Below the pieces are notes generated by a model that searched no databases, was not told where the DNA came from, and saw only the letters and a program-made list of their open reading frames with translations. DNA of 64,000 nt from Ignavibacteriaceae bacterium (GTDB lineage Bacteria > Bacteroidota > Ignavibacteria > Ignavibacteriales > Ignavibacteriaceae). Location of the stretch: the NCBI GenBank assembly GCA_008933765.1, contig WBUK01000016.1, forward strand, positions 1 to 64,000, given 5' to 3'. Both the position numbers and the translations under genes were made by a program. How positions within the stretch are numbered: position 1 is the first letter of the stretch; the number at the start of each line of letters is the position of its first letter. Positions 17,951 through 25,550 of this stretch are shown here, piece by piece.

Positions 17951-18331
17951 ATGGCACGATTAACCAAGAACATAGAAGCATACTGCAGAACTTGCGGCGT
18001 AGTAACCAAGATGGAGATTTCGGCTCCTGCCGGTGAGGCATTTGGTCAGGATCACTATTGGGCGCTTTGCAAAAAATGCAAAAACAAATTTGATATTTCT
18101 GTTGACGATATCATCAGAGATGATAAATTCAAAGTTGGTGATATTGTAATGGATGAAGCCGTTGATTATTCATCGGATCAAGCCTATGAGGTGGGGACAG
18201 TTCTCTACCATAAAGAGTGGCAGGATTTTGGGATAATCAAGTCAAAGAACCGGCTTTCGCCCGATAGGGTTTCGTTAACAGTTGAATTTCAGAGTAAAGG
18301 CATAAAAAAGTTATTAGCATCAACCAATTAA
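17951..18331 (+). CDS. Zinc-ribbon protein with a C-terminal SH3-like domain, unknown function
   Basis: A 126-residue protein with two CxxC knuckles (YCRTCGVV near residues 12-15 and LCKKCKNKF near 39-42) forming a zinc ribbon. It is followed by a small beta-rich domain: VGDIVMDEAV, VGTVLYHKEWQDFGIIKSK and LTVEFQSKGIKKLLAS. The second part resembles the SH3/Tudor-like modules at the C-terminus of UvrD/PcrA and in CarD-like proteins that contact RNA polymerase or DNA. It sits 13 bp before the S21 gene, in one operon. A role in transcription or translation is inferred, not shown. Confidence 0.6.
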   Translation: MARLTKNIEAYCRTCGVVTKMEISAPAGEAFGQDHYWALCKKCKNKFDISVDDIIRDDKFKVGDIVMDEAVDYSSDQAYEVGTVLYHKEWQDFGIIKSKNRLSPDRVSLTVEFQSKGIKKLLASTN

Positions 18332-18344
18332 GAAAGGCATTCGC

Positions 18345-18536
18345 TTGATAGGCATTACTGTACAGGAAAATGAATCTATAGACAAAGCATTAAAGCGTTT
18401 TAAGAAGAAATATGAACGCTCGGGGATTTTGAAAGAGTACAAGAAAAGAACCTTCTTCCAGAAACCTTCCATTAAGAAAAGAATGGAAAGGATTAAAGCT
18501 GAAAGAAGAGCCCAGAGAACAGACAACAGAGACTAA
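18345..18536 (+). CDS. rpsU: 30S ribosomal protein S21
   Basis: A 63-residue basic protein matching S21 in length and pattern: IGITVQENESIDKALKRFKKK at the N-terminus and FFQKPSIKKRMERIKAERRA in the helical tail. S21 binds 16S rRNA near the anti-Shine-Dalgarno region of the small subunit and helps initiation. The start is TTG at 18345, preceded by GAAAGG at a fitting distance; no ATG is available. A strong terminator lies 35 bp after the stop. Confidence 0.95.
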   Translation: MIGITVQENESIDKALKRFKKKYERSGILKEYKKRTFFQKPSIKKRMERIKAERRAQRTDNRD

Positions 18537-18570
18537 TAACCCTTCTATTCTCACACAAAGAAATTTTTAC

Positions 18571-18617
18571 AGGTTTGTGCCGTAAAGTTGAATAGTTTTA
18601 CGGCACAGACCTTTTTT
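18571..18617 (+). terminator. Rho-independent terminator after rpsU
   Basis: A 16-bp near-perfect stem (AGGTTTGTGCCGTAAA against TTTACGGCACAGACCT) with a 10-nt loop is followed by six T residues. One of the strongest terminators in the window. Confidence 0.93.
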
Positions 18618-18703
18618 AATCGTTATTAATCTGTTCCGGTTTTTCCAACCCTTATATCTTATTGACAATTTTTTAATTCGGTTATTCCTACAACCCTCAA
18701 TCT

Positions 18704-19519
18704 TTAACCGTTTTTATTAAAAACCACTTTCTCAAAATGATCCCTTAAAGCGGTAAAAGCACTTTCGGGCGAATCATGCAATTCAAACAGATTAACATCG
18801 CCCGGTGAAATAGTACCGAGATCAACCAATTTATCAAAATTAATCAGGTCTTCCCAAAAATCCGTTCCGTACAGGATAATTTTCAGGTCTTTTGTCATTT
18901 TTTTCGTTTGCACAAGGGTTAAAATTTCGAACATTTCATCCAAAGTGCCGAAGCCGCCGGGAAAAATGAAGAACGCTTTTGCGAGATAAGCGAACCAGAA
19001 TTTGCGCATGAAGAAATAGTGAAACTCAAACCCGAGTTCGTCTATAACATAATCGTTCATGCTTTCTTCCTTCGGAAGGCTGATAGTCAAGCCCACTGAT
19101 TTACATCCGGCGAGAGTAGCGCCCTTGTTAGCAGCTTCCATAATCCCCGGTCCACCGCCGGTAATAACAGCAAAGCCTGATGATTCGGTAGTTTTTTCCA
19201 AAAGGTACTCGCCTGTCAATTTCGCCAGTTCCACAGCTTCTTCATAGTAACGGGAAGATTCCAGTTCACGGTGCAGTTGCCTTAGTTCATCTTCGCCGGC
19301 ATTGGCATTTTTTTTGAAGTCAGCGATTTCAGCAAGCACCGTTTCTTTCGGTTTAATTCGTGCGGAGCCAAAAAAAGCGATTGTTCCTGTTATGTTGTTT
19401 CGTTCGAATTTAGCTGCGGGGTCAAGATATTCAGAAAGAATCCGAACGGTTCTGGCAGCGGGTGAACTGAGAAATTCTTCATTTTTATACGATTTTGGCG
19501 GTCTTCGGGTTTTATTCAT
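18704..19519 (-). CDS. LOG-family protein (TIGR00730-like nucleotide phosphoribohydrolase)
   Basis: A 271-residue cytosolic protein of the LOG/'lysine decarboxylase-like' family. GGGPGIMEAANKGA (about residues 124-137) and PGGFGTLDEMFEILTLVQ form the conserved PGGxGTxxE active-site region. Family members release the base from cytokinin-type or purine nucleoside monophosphates (YgdH/LOG), or are annotated only as Rossmann-fold proteins. The N-terminal extension of about 90 residues places it in the longer YgdH-like branch. It is divergent from the PBP4-type gene, and its start codon lies only 20 bp from that gene's promoter. Confidence 0.85.
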   Translation of the reverse strand: MNKTRRPPKSYKNEEFLSSPAARTVRILSEYLDPAAKFERNNITGTIAFFGSARIKPKETVLAEIADFKKNANAGEDELRQLHRELESSRYYEEAVELAKLTGEYLLEKTTESSGFAVITGGGPGIMEAANKGATLAGCKSVGLTISLPKEESMNDYVIDELGFEFHYFFMRKFWFAYLAKAFFIFPGGFGTLDEMFEILTLVQTKKMTKDLKIILYGTDFWEDLINFDKLVDLGTISPGDVNLFELHDSPESAFTALRDHFEKVVFNKNG

Positions 19520-19538
19520 CTATTTCTCTATTTTAGGG

Positions 19539-19569
19539 TTTGAGATAAAAATTCAAATTCATATCTTTA
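19539..19569 (+). promoter_or_regulatory. Candidate promoter for the PBP4-type gene
   Basis: TTTG at 19539-19542, a 19-nt spacer, then TATCTTTA at 19562-19569, close to the Bacteroidota consensus. It lies 57 bp before the chosen TTG start at 19626 and so supports that start. Confidence 0.5.
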
Positions 19570-19625
19570 AAGTTAATATTTCGCAGTTTGTTAAAGTTCA
19601 ATTCACCTCAAAATATTGGGACAGC

Positions 19626-20840
19626 TTGAAAAAAAACACACTATTTTTAATTAGTATCTTATTTCTTACAAGTATCTACGGGCAGTATAAAGATATTCGT
19701 GCAGGGATAAACGGGCTACTGAAACAAGTTCCTGCGGGCACCCAATGGTCGGTGTTAATTATTGATGCAGAGACAATGGATACAGTATATACCTACGGGC
19801 ATCGCAACCTTCTGACGCCTGCTTCCAACACAAAAGTAGTAACCAGTGCAGCAGCACTTCATCTTCTGGGGGGTGACTACGAACTTTCCACTCAATTCCG
19901 TTATTCAGGTTCTGTTAACTCTTCCGGGGTGCTTAAGGGGAATTTGTATCTTAAAGCGCTCGGAAACCCGATGATGACCTCGAGCGATTTGATAAATTTT
20001 GCGAAAGCCGCTAAGAAGATTGGGATCAAATCGGTAGAAGGTGATATTGTTGGTGATGATACATTTTTTGATTCACTCTACTTCCGCTCGCAGTATGTCG
20101 GTGGAAGTGAAGCGGATTGGGAGACTCAGCCGCTTTCGGCTTTAGTTTTAGACCAAAACAATGGCATCAAGGGTAACCGGTTCACCACAGCACCGGTTTT
20201 TATTTCCGAGAAATTGAGGGGATATCTGGCAAAAGAAGGGATTCGAGTGACGGGTAAGTCGGTTGCCGGGCGGTTGCCGCAAAATACAAGGTTGATTTCA
20301 TCGGCTACAGTTCGTCTCTTTGACATGCTTAAAGTGATGAACAAACGGAGCGATAATTTTTATGCGGAATATACGATGAAATTGATATCAGCAGCGGTAA
20401 CGGGTGCGCGGGGAAGCACGAAAGATGGGATCAGGCTTTGTTTTTCATTTTTGTATGATTCAGGTGCATTCATTAAGGGAACGGCAATTTTTGACGGCAG
20501 CGGTTTAAGCCACAGAAATAAAATCCCGACCGGGGTTATAGTGAAAATTTACCAGTATATTTACTCAAATTATGTGTTCAGAAGTGAGTTTTTTGCCACT
20601 TTGAGCATCTCGGGAATTGACGGCACCCTCCGCGGAAGGATGCAACAACAGGAGGGGGAAAATAATTTGCACGGAAAAACGGGCACGCTTACCGGTGTAA
20701 TTACTTTAAGTGGGTTTTTCACTACTAAAAAAGGGCGGAATATGATTGGGGCGGTCTTTTTTAACTACCGAAAGGGGGACCCAAAATTTTACCGCGAGCT
20801 TCAGGATAAAATTTTTAATCTGCTGATAAAGAAGCTGTGA
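19626..20840 (+). CDS. dacB: D-alanyl-D-alanine carboxypeptidase/endopeptidase, PBP4 type (peptidase S13)
   Basis: A 404-residue secreted penicillin-binding protein. Active-site motifs are SNTK in TPASNTKVVTS (nucleophile Ser and Lys), SDN in KRSDNFYAE, and KTG in LHGKTGTL. It trims or cuts peptide cross-links of peptidoglycan in the periplasm. The open frame extends upstream to 19302, but that part overlaps the opposite-strand LOG gene and contains the promoter. Starting at TTG 19626 gives a clean signal peptide (KKNTLFLISILFLTSIYGQ). The inserted domain between SxxK and SxN is somewhat short for the family. Confidence 0.88.
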   Translation: MKKNTLFLISILFLTSIYGQYKDIRAGINGLLKQVPAGTQWSVLIIDAETMDTVYTYGHRNLLTPASNTKVVTSAAALHLLGGDYELSTQFRYSGSVNSSGVLKGNLYLKALGNPMMTSSDLINFAKAAKKIGIKSVEGDIVGDDTFFDSLYFRSQYVGGSEADWETQPLSALVLDQNNGIKGNRFTTAPVFISEKLRGYLAKEGIRVTGKSVAGRLPQNTRLISSATVRLFDMLKVMNKRSDNFYAEYTMKLISAAVTGARGSTKDGIRLCFSFLYDSGAFIKGTAIFDGSGLSHRNKIPTGVIVKIYQYIYSNYVFRSEFFATLSISGIDGTLRGRMQQQEGENNLHGKTGTLTGVITLSGFFTTKKGRNMIGAVFFNYRKGDPKFYRELQDKIFNLLIKKL

Positions 20841-20890
20841 TTTTTTTGGAAGAAGTTGTGATTTTTCCGGTCGTTTACTTTTAAAAATTG

Positions 20891-20917
20891 AAAAGCCGTG
20901 TTTTTCGCACGGCTTTT
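20891..20917. terminator. Bidirectional terminator between dacB and secG
   Basis: AAAAGCCGTG pairs with CACGGCTTTT across a 7-nt loop. A-runs and T-runs on both sides let it work for the converging dacB and secG transcripts. Confidence 0.85.
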
Positions 20918-20983
20918 TCATTTTAACCCTTGGGCAGGGTTTTATAAACTAAGCAATAAGATTTAGTTGAATAAAACTTAAAA

Positions 20984-21334
20984 TTATTTTGCAGGCTGCC
21001 CGCCACCCGCAGGTGCGGAAGGTGTTTGTGCCGGAGCGGTTTGAGCCGGCGGCGCAGACTGATTTGAAGGACCTTTTTGGTTTGCACTTTCGCCACCTTG
21101 CCCGCCGGGCAAAAAGAAAGCGTTAACCAGAATAGTAAGCACTGCAATTGTTGCAGCCATTATCCATGTGGCTTTCGCTAAGAAATCAGCCGTTCGCCTC
21201 GTTCCGAACATACTTCCGACATTGCCGCCGCCGAAAGTTGCCGTAAGACCACTTCCTTTGGACTGTTGAGTCAAAATCACAATAATGATTAAGACGCCGA
21301 GCAAAATGAGCAAAATACTTGCAAAAGTGTACAT
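20984..21334 (-). CDS. secG: Preprotein translocase subunit SecG
   Basis: A 116-residue inner-membrane protein with two helices (SILLILLGVLIIIVILTQQ and ATWIMAATIAVLTILVNAFF) joined by the conserved loop SKGSGLTATFGGGNVGSMFGTRR. It is an accessory subunit of the SecYEG channel. The C-terminal 40 residues are a Pro/Ala/Gln/Gly-rich tail, common in this phylum. The ATG at 21334 with GGAGAAAG upstream is chosen; longer frames run into the tRNA gene. The tRNA lies 24 bp upstream on the same strand, so both may be on one transcript. Confidence 0.93.
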   Translation of the reverse strand: MYTFASILLILLGVLIIIVILTQQSKGSGLTATFGGGNVGSMFGTRRTADFLAKATWIMAATIAVLTILVNAFFLPGGQGGESANQKGPSNQSAPPAQTAPAQTPSAPAGGGQPAK

Positions 21335-21358
21335 TCTTTCTCCAAAAAAAAATACCGG

Positions 21359-21432
21359 TAGCGGGGGAGGGACTCGAACCCCCGACACGTGGATTATGAT
21401 TCCACTGCTCTAACCTGCTGAGCTACCCCGCC
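21359..21432 (-). tRNA. tRNA with CAT anticodon: elongator Met (or Ile2)
   Basis: A 74-nt cloverleaf on the minus strand. The acceptor arm GGCGGGG pairs with CCCCGCT (G1-U72 wobble), followed by TAGCTCAG in the D arm, anticodon stem GTGGA/TCCAC with loop ATCATAA giving CAT, and TTCGAGT in the T loop. Initiator hallmarks (mismatched first pair, three G-C pairs in the anticodon stem) are absent. CAT can also mark a lysidine-modified Ile tRNA; sequence alone cannot settle this here. The 3' CCA is not encoded (CCG follows position 73). Confidence 0.92.
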
Positions 21433-21493
21433 GCATTTAAAAAAAGTCAAGACACAAATTTACAAATGAAAGATTAAATAAACAAACGAAAGT

Positions 21494-22972
21494 TTAATTT
21501 TCGTTTTCTTCTTCGGGTGATTCGTTAATTTTTCTGATTAAAGTTTTCAGGTCTTCAGAATCGGCAGGTGGTTGAATTATGAACTGGTTATCAGTGGGAA
21601 AGTCAGTTTTATTGATCTCAGAGGCTGCTGAATAATCCGCTTCATCGGGGGAGAAAGGGGGTAACTCGCTGAGCAGCCTGTTTTTCATCTGAATCAGTTT
21701 AGTAATTTCATCGTTAAGGATATTTTTCTGCGTAATCAGATGGTTATTTTCCTGCATTATATCAGAAATAGCCTTTCGCGATTTTTGCAATTCAGCACGA
21801 AGCAGTGAGAGGTTTTGCTCCAGAATTGTGTATTCGTCTCTAACTTCATCCCTCAAATTTTTAAGTGTATCAATTTCATCTTTCAGCCCTCTGATCACTT
21901 TTACGGTGCTTTTTTCGGTTTCGAAAGCACTTATTTCTGAGGCAGAAAGATCGGAGTTTAGAGAAGAAAGGGCGTTTTCCATCTCTAATTTTAAGAGAGA
22001 GATATCACTGATTTCTTTTTGTAACTTTTCTTTTTTGCTTTCCAGATAAATCAATTCTTCGTGCGATTTCTGCACTTTCATCTCTAAAGCCTTTGACTGA
22101 GTAGCTAATGAGAGTGCAGAATTTTTCTTTTTGATAATATTTTCTTCATTTTTGAAAAGCTGCAACTCCTGATCGAGAAGTTCATTAGCGGCAGAACGGA
22201 GTTTGAAGTTGAGTTCTGATAGTTCTTCACTTTTCGCGGTAGCCAATTCGATAAAAGCGTCTTCAACGGAAATGGTGCTTGATTCGATGTCAAGCCTGTT
22301 TTTTTCCAAAGCTGAAAGGTGTTCATTTAATCGTTTGATATTTTCTTTCAGCCCTGATTCTTTACCGGATGAAACTTTAATCTCGTTAAAGAGATCGTCT
22401 TTCATTTGTTCGTAAGCTTTAATTCTTTCGTCAAGTTCATCCAACCTGTTTTGAGCAGTAACCAAAGAATTTTCATAAGCAACAATTTGTTTTTTCCGCA
22501 GATCATAGTCTCGGTTTACCACATCAAGGCGGTTATTAAGGTGGTTTAGTTGTTGTTCAGAAAGTTCGATCTCTTCGATTAAAGAGTTTAATTCTCTTTC
22601 TTTTCCGATAATTGCGCCGTCTAAATTTGGAATATACTCGTTAATAGAATCTAAGAGGCGTTGTTTGTTGTTTTGTTGAGCGGCAAGTTCGATCAGTCTG
22701 TTTTCATTTGCCTCAATTTTTAGTTCCAATTCCCGGTTTTTATTCTCTAAAAATTCTTTTTCCTTGTTGAGTGCCAGAAGTTCTGCGTTGAAATTATCTT
22801 TTTCTTTTGAAAGAGTTGACCTAAACCCACTTAGCCGAGCCGTCTCTTTGGTTTCTAAATCGATCAGGTTGTGTTGCAAACGCTGAATTTTCGAGACTAA
22901 CCTAAGCTCTTCGCTACGCAGCCGCTCAAGTTCGATTTTCTTCAGTTCGAGTGAGTCGTCGGGTGTCATCAT
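21494..22972 (-). CDS. Long coiled-coil protein, unknown function
   Basis: A 492-residue, highly charged protein that is almost entirely predicted coiled coil: Leu/Ile heptads with Glu, Lys, Asn and Gln throughout (KKIELERLRSEELRLVSKIQ). It has no signal peptide or membrane segment and ends in an acidic tail (NESPEEENEN). The second gene of a pair with the 733-residue coiled-coil protein 35 bp upstream; both end in short acidic tails. Coiled-coil proteins of this sort can be cytoskeletal or scaffold proteins, but no family is recognised and resemblance to SMC or myosin rods would be only compositional. Confidence 0.7.
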   Translation of the reverse strand: MMTPDDSLELKKIELERLRSEELRLVSKIQRLQHNLIDLETKETARLSGFRSTLSKEKDNFNAELLALNKEKEFLENKNRELELKIEANENRLIELAAQQNNKQRLLDSINEYIPNLDGAIIGKERELNSLIEEIELSEQQLNHLNNRLDVVNRDYDLRKKQIVAYENSLVTAQNRLDELDERIKAYEQMKDDLFNEIKVSSGKESGLKENIKRLNEHLSALEKNRLDIESSTISVEDAFIELATAKSEELSELNFKLRSAANELLDQELQLFKNEENIIKKKNSALSLATQSKALEMKVQKSHEELIYLESKKEKLQKEISDISLLKLEMENALSSLNSDLSASEISAFETEKSTVKVIRGLKDEIDTLKNLRDEVRDEYTILEQNLSLLRAELQKSRKAISDIMQENNHLITQKNILNDEITKLIQMKNRLLSELPPFSPDEADYSAASEINKTDFPTDNQFIIQPPADSEDLKTLIRKINESPEEENEN

Positions 22973-23007
22973 ATCAATGTTCCGTTATAGAGGCAACAAA
23001 ACCGCTG

Positions 23008-25209
23008 TCAGTTTTCATCCGGTTTCTTTTTACTCTTTTTAATTTTCTCCACGCTTCCGAGCAGTTCAACTTTTTGAAGTTCTAATGAACTGATTTCCTT
23101 CTTTAGGTTTTCGAGGCTCAGAGTAAGTTTATCAATATTTTGATTGATTTGAGCAAGTTCGTCCTGTTTGTTTTTCAGAGTTTTCTCAAGTTCGTCCTTT
23201 CGTTTTTCACGCTCGGAGTGTTTTTGTGTGAAAGAATTAAGCATAGAAGTCAGTTTTCTTTCCAGCAGTTCATTTTCATCCTTGAGCCCTTCTCTGTTTT
23301 TTCTGAGGTCGTTAATCAGAAGGTTTAGCCTCTTTTCCGTATCTTTCAGGTCGAAAAGGTTTCTGCTGAGTGCTTCTTTTTCTTCTTTGAAAGAGGCGAT
23401 CTGCCGGCGGATATTTTCAAAATCTTTTTCTGCAATTTTCACTTCCAACTGCAGTTCGTTAAGCCGCAAATCAAGCTTTTCAATCTCTGCTTCTTTTTCC
23501 GATCTGTTTCTTTCGTTTTCAATAATGTCGGTTCTGATCTTATTTTGCTGTTCTTTCAGAGAATTGAACTCTGAGTTGAAATTTTTAAGCGCTTGAGAAA
23601 GTAAATCTTCGGTTTTCCTCTGTTTTTCCTCAAAAATAGAAGAAGTGGTTTCCAAAGCAGAAATTTTGCCATTAAGATCGTTGACAGACTCGGCAAGAGC
23701 AGTTCTGGAATCTTCGAGTGAGGCAATTTCTTTGATAAGAATCGCCCTTTTTTCTTCAAGTTGCTGAATATTAAGGTAAACCTGATTCTTCTTATCGTCA
23801 AGTCGAGTAACTTCGCCGGAGTTTCCTTCAAATTCAGCCCTTTTTTGCTCGATTAGCAGAGTAAGTTCTTCAGATTGTCGTTTTAACTCGTTTACTTCTT
23901 TGCTAAGACTTTCGCGCTGTTCTAAAAATTCATTCAGCGCCTTTTGTCTTTCTGCGTAAATAGTTTCCGATTCCGGGGCTGTTTCGTCTGTTGTAACGGA
24001 TTTGGTTTCGATTCCATATTCGCTTGTGATATTATTGTTTTCGTTTGCTTCCGGTGTTTGTTCGGTTGAAGATTCATCCACTGCTACGGCATCACTTTCG
24101 GTGTTCTCCGGTGAATGTTCCGGTGAAGATTCATCCGCTGCTACGGCATCACTTTCGGTGTTCTCCGGTGAAGATTCATCCACTGTGGCAGTTTCGTCAT
24201 TTGGAGTATCTTCATCACGGTGTTCTTGCACCTGTTGTCTGCTTTGCAAATCAGAAAGGCTGTTTTTTGCCACTTCTAATTCCTGAATCAGTGCATCCAC
24301 TTCATCATTAAGTTTAAGGTTTTCCGCCTGCAGTTCTTCCACTTTTGTGGTCAGAGCCACTATTAGTTCCCTGCTTTCATCAGGCGTTGGCAGCACAGTT
24401 TCATCAGGCGTTGGCATTGCGGTTTCATCAGGCGTTGGCATTGCGGTTTCATCAGGCGTTGGCAGCACGGTTTCATCAGGCGTTGGCAGTGCGGTTTCAT
24501 CAGGCGTTGGCAGCACAGTTTCAGAAGTTTCCGGTTCAGTTTCAGTTGAAGATACAGGAGCTTGAGTTGTATCTTTCTTTTCAGTCAGTGGACCAAACGG
24601 GTTATCAGGATCGAAATGCGGAAAAACAGTGAGAGAGTCTTTTTCGGCTTTCAGTTGCGCAATTTCGGCTTCTAAGTTGTTTTTCTGATTTGTGAGTTCA
24701 ACAATAATCTCCTGAAGGGTATCCTGTTGGGCAGTCAGTTTTTGCAGATTATCAACGGGTATGCTCTCTGATTCAATAGAGATATCTTTAAAACTGCTGA
24801 TTTGCATTTTAAGATTTTCAAGTTCGTTTTCTTTTTCAACAATCTCTTTGGCGAGAGATGCTTTATAATCCTCGAGCACTTCAATTTCTTTTTTAATTTG
24901 CTCGGGCACATTCTCGTAAGATTCAGCGGGCAGGTTGAGTGCAGCGGCGGTTAATTCATCAATTTCTTGCCTAAGCGTGCCGGCTTTCTTTTCGAGTTCT
25001 TCAACATCGGTATATTTCTCCATAAAATTGTTGATTTGTGCGCGCAAAGTTTCCGCTTCGATAACTAAAGAGTTGTTTTCGGTTCGTAACTCTTTATTTT
25101 CAAGGCTCAGCTTCTCGTTCAACTGTTTCAGTTTAGAAGCCTCTGTCTGAAGAGAAAGAATCTCTTCGTTTAATTCAACAATTTTTTTGCCACTCGAAAA
25201 AAGTGCCAT
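23008..25209 (-). CDS. Very long coiled-coil protein with tandem TPDET repeats, unknown function
   Basis: A 733-residue protein in three parts: an N-terminal coiled coil (1 to about 195, ELNEEILSLQTEASKLKQL), a Pro/Thr/Asp/Glu-rich linker, and a C-terminal coiled coil (about 415-725). The linker holds six 8-residue repeats (TPDETAMP and variants), a short coiled stretch, and a second set built on ESDAVAVDESSPE. No signal peptide is seen; it starts MALFSSGKKIVEL. Such a rod-hinge-rod build suggests a filament or spacer protein. It heads a two-gene operon with a consensus-like promoter about 95 bp upstream. Confidence 0.7.
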   Translation of the reverse strand: MALFSSGKKIVELNEEILSLQTEASKLKQLNEKLSLENKELRTENNSLVIEAETLRAQINNFMEKYTDVEELEKKAGTLRQEIDELTAAALNLPAESYENVPEQIKKEIEVLEDYKASLAKEIVEKENELENLKMQISSFKDISIESESIPVDNLQKLTAQQDTLQEIIVELTNQKNNLEAEIAQLKAEKDSLTVFPHFDPDNPFGPLTEKKDTTQAPVSSTETEPETSETVLPTPDETALPTPDETVLPTPDETAMPTPDETAMPTPDETVLPTPDESRELIVALTTKVEELQAENLKLNDEVDALIQELEVAKNSLSDLQSRQQVQEHRDEDTPNDETATVDESSPENTESDAVAADESSPEHSPENTESDAVAVDESSTEQTPEANENNNITSEYGIETKSVTTDETAPESETIYAERQKALNEFLEQRESLSKEVNELKRQSEELTLLIEQKRAEFEGNSGEVTRLDDKKNQVYLNIQQLEEKRAILIKEIASLEDSRTALAESVNDLNGKISALETTSSIFEEKQRKTEDLLSQALKNFNSEFNSLKEQQNKIRTDIIENERNRSEKEAEIEKLDLRLNELQLEVKIAEKDFENIRRQIASFKEEKEALSRNLFDLKDTEKRLNLLINDLRKNREGLKDENELLERKLTSMLNSFTQKHSEREKRKDELEKTLKNKQDELAQINQNIDKLTLSLENLKKEISSLELQKVELLGSVEKIKKSKKKPDEN
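24068..24190 (-). repeat. In-frame 57/45-bp repeats in the coiled-coil linker
   Basis: Near-identical copies begin at 24068, 24125 and 24170 (steps of 57 and 45 bp, both multiples of three). They encode variants of ENTESDAVAVDESS; the 57-bp unit has an extra EHSP. Confidence 0.8.
24375..24518 (-). repeat. 24-bp tandem repeat, six copies, in the coiled-coil linker
   Basis: Six adjacent 24-bp units beginning TTTCATCAGGCGTTGGCA on the + strand encode TPDET(A/V)(L/M)P on the minus strand. The units differ at only one to three bases, so the array is young or kept uniform. There are no spacers, so it is not a CRISPR array. Confidence 0.92.
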
Positions 25210-25301
25210 TCTTTGCTCCTGATGATATTTTTTGCCTTAAACAGGCAAAGTGTGAAGAAATGGTGTCAGCACCACATCTTTTTAGCGAATCTAATAAACA
25301 A

Positions 25302-25333
25302 CAAAAATAGTTAAAACAAAGGAATAAATCAAA
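25302..25333 (-). promoter_or_regulatory. Promoter of the coiled-coil operon
   Basis: On the minus strand TTTG (25333-25330), a 20-nt spacer and TATTTTTG (25309-25302) match the Bacteroidota TTTG-N19-21-TAnnTTTG consensus exactly. The 5' leader would be about 85-90 nt. Confidence 0.7.
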
Positions 25334-25353
25334 ATTTTGTTTGAAAAATGGGA

Positions 25354-25392
25354 TAAAAAAAAGCCGTGCTCATATAGGTAACGAGCACGGCT
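25354..25392 (-). terminator. Terminator after the S46 peptidase gene
   Basis: On the minus strand a 10-bp stem (AGCCGTGCTC/GAGCACGGCT) is followed by eight T residues. It lies about 160 bp beyond the peptidase stop. The intervening 25412-25497 holds two imperfect copies of a GTTTAACCAATC-type sequence about 50 bp apart. Confidence 0.85.
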
Positions 25393-25550
25393 GCAGATTC
25401 AATATTTTGATTAGTTTAACCAATCAACAGGTTTAACCGAAAATGAGTTATAGCCGGTGAATAGTTTTAACTAACCAATCTGTTTAGCCAAGTAAAAAAC
25501 CGTTTTCGTTTAACGAACTAATTTTGCCAATTTCTTTGATTGTGGCTAAA

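Noticed and set aside
19302-19625. Longer form of the PBP4-type protein from 19302
   Set aside because: The extension overlaps the opposite-strand LOG gene and the promoter, and would bury the signal peptide. TTG 19626 is better.
21335-21388. Longer SecG start
   Set aside because: The extra codons run into the tRNA gene; ATG 21334 has a good ribosome-binding site.
24375-24518. Regular 24-bp repeats as a CRISPR array
   Set aside because: Units touch with no spacers, lie in frame inside a coding region and encode TPDET repeats.
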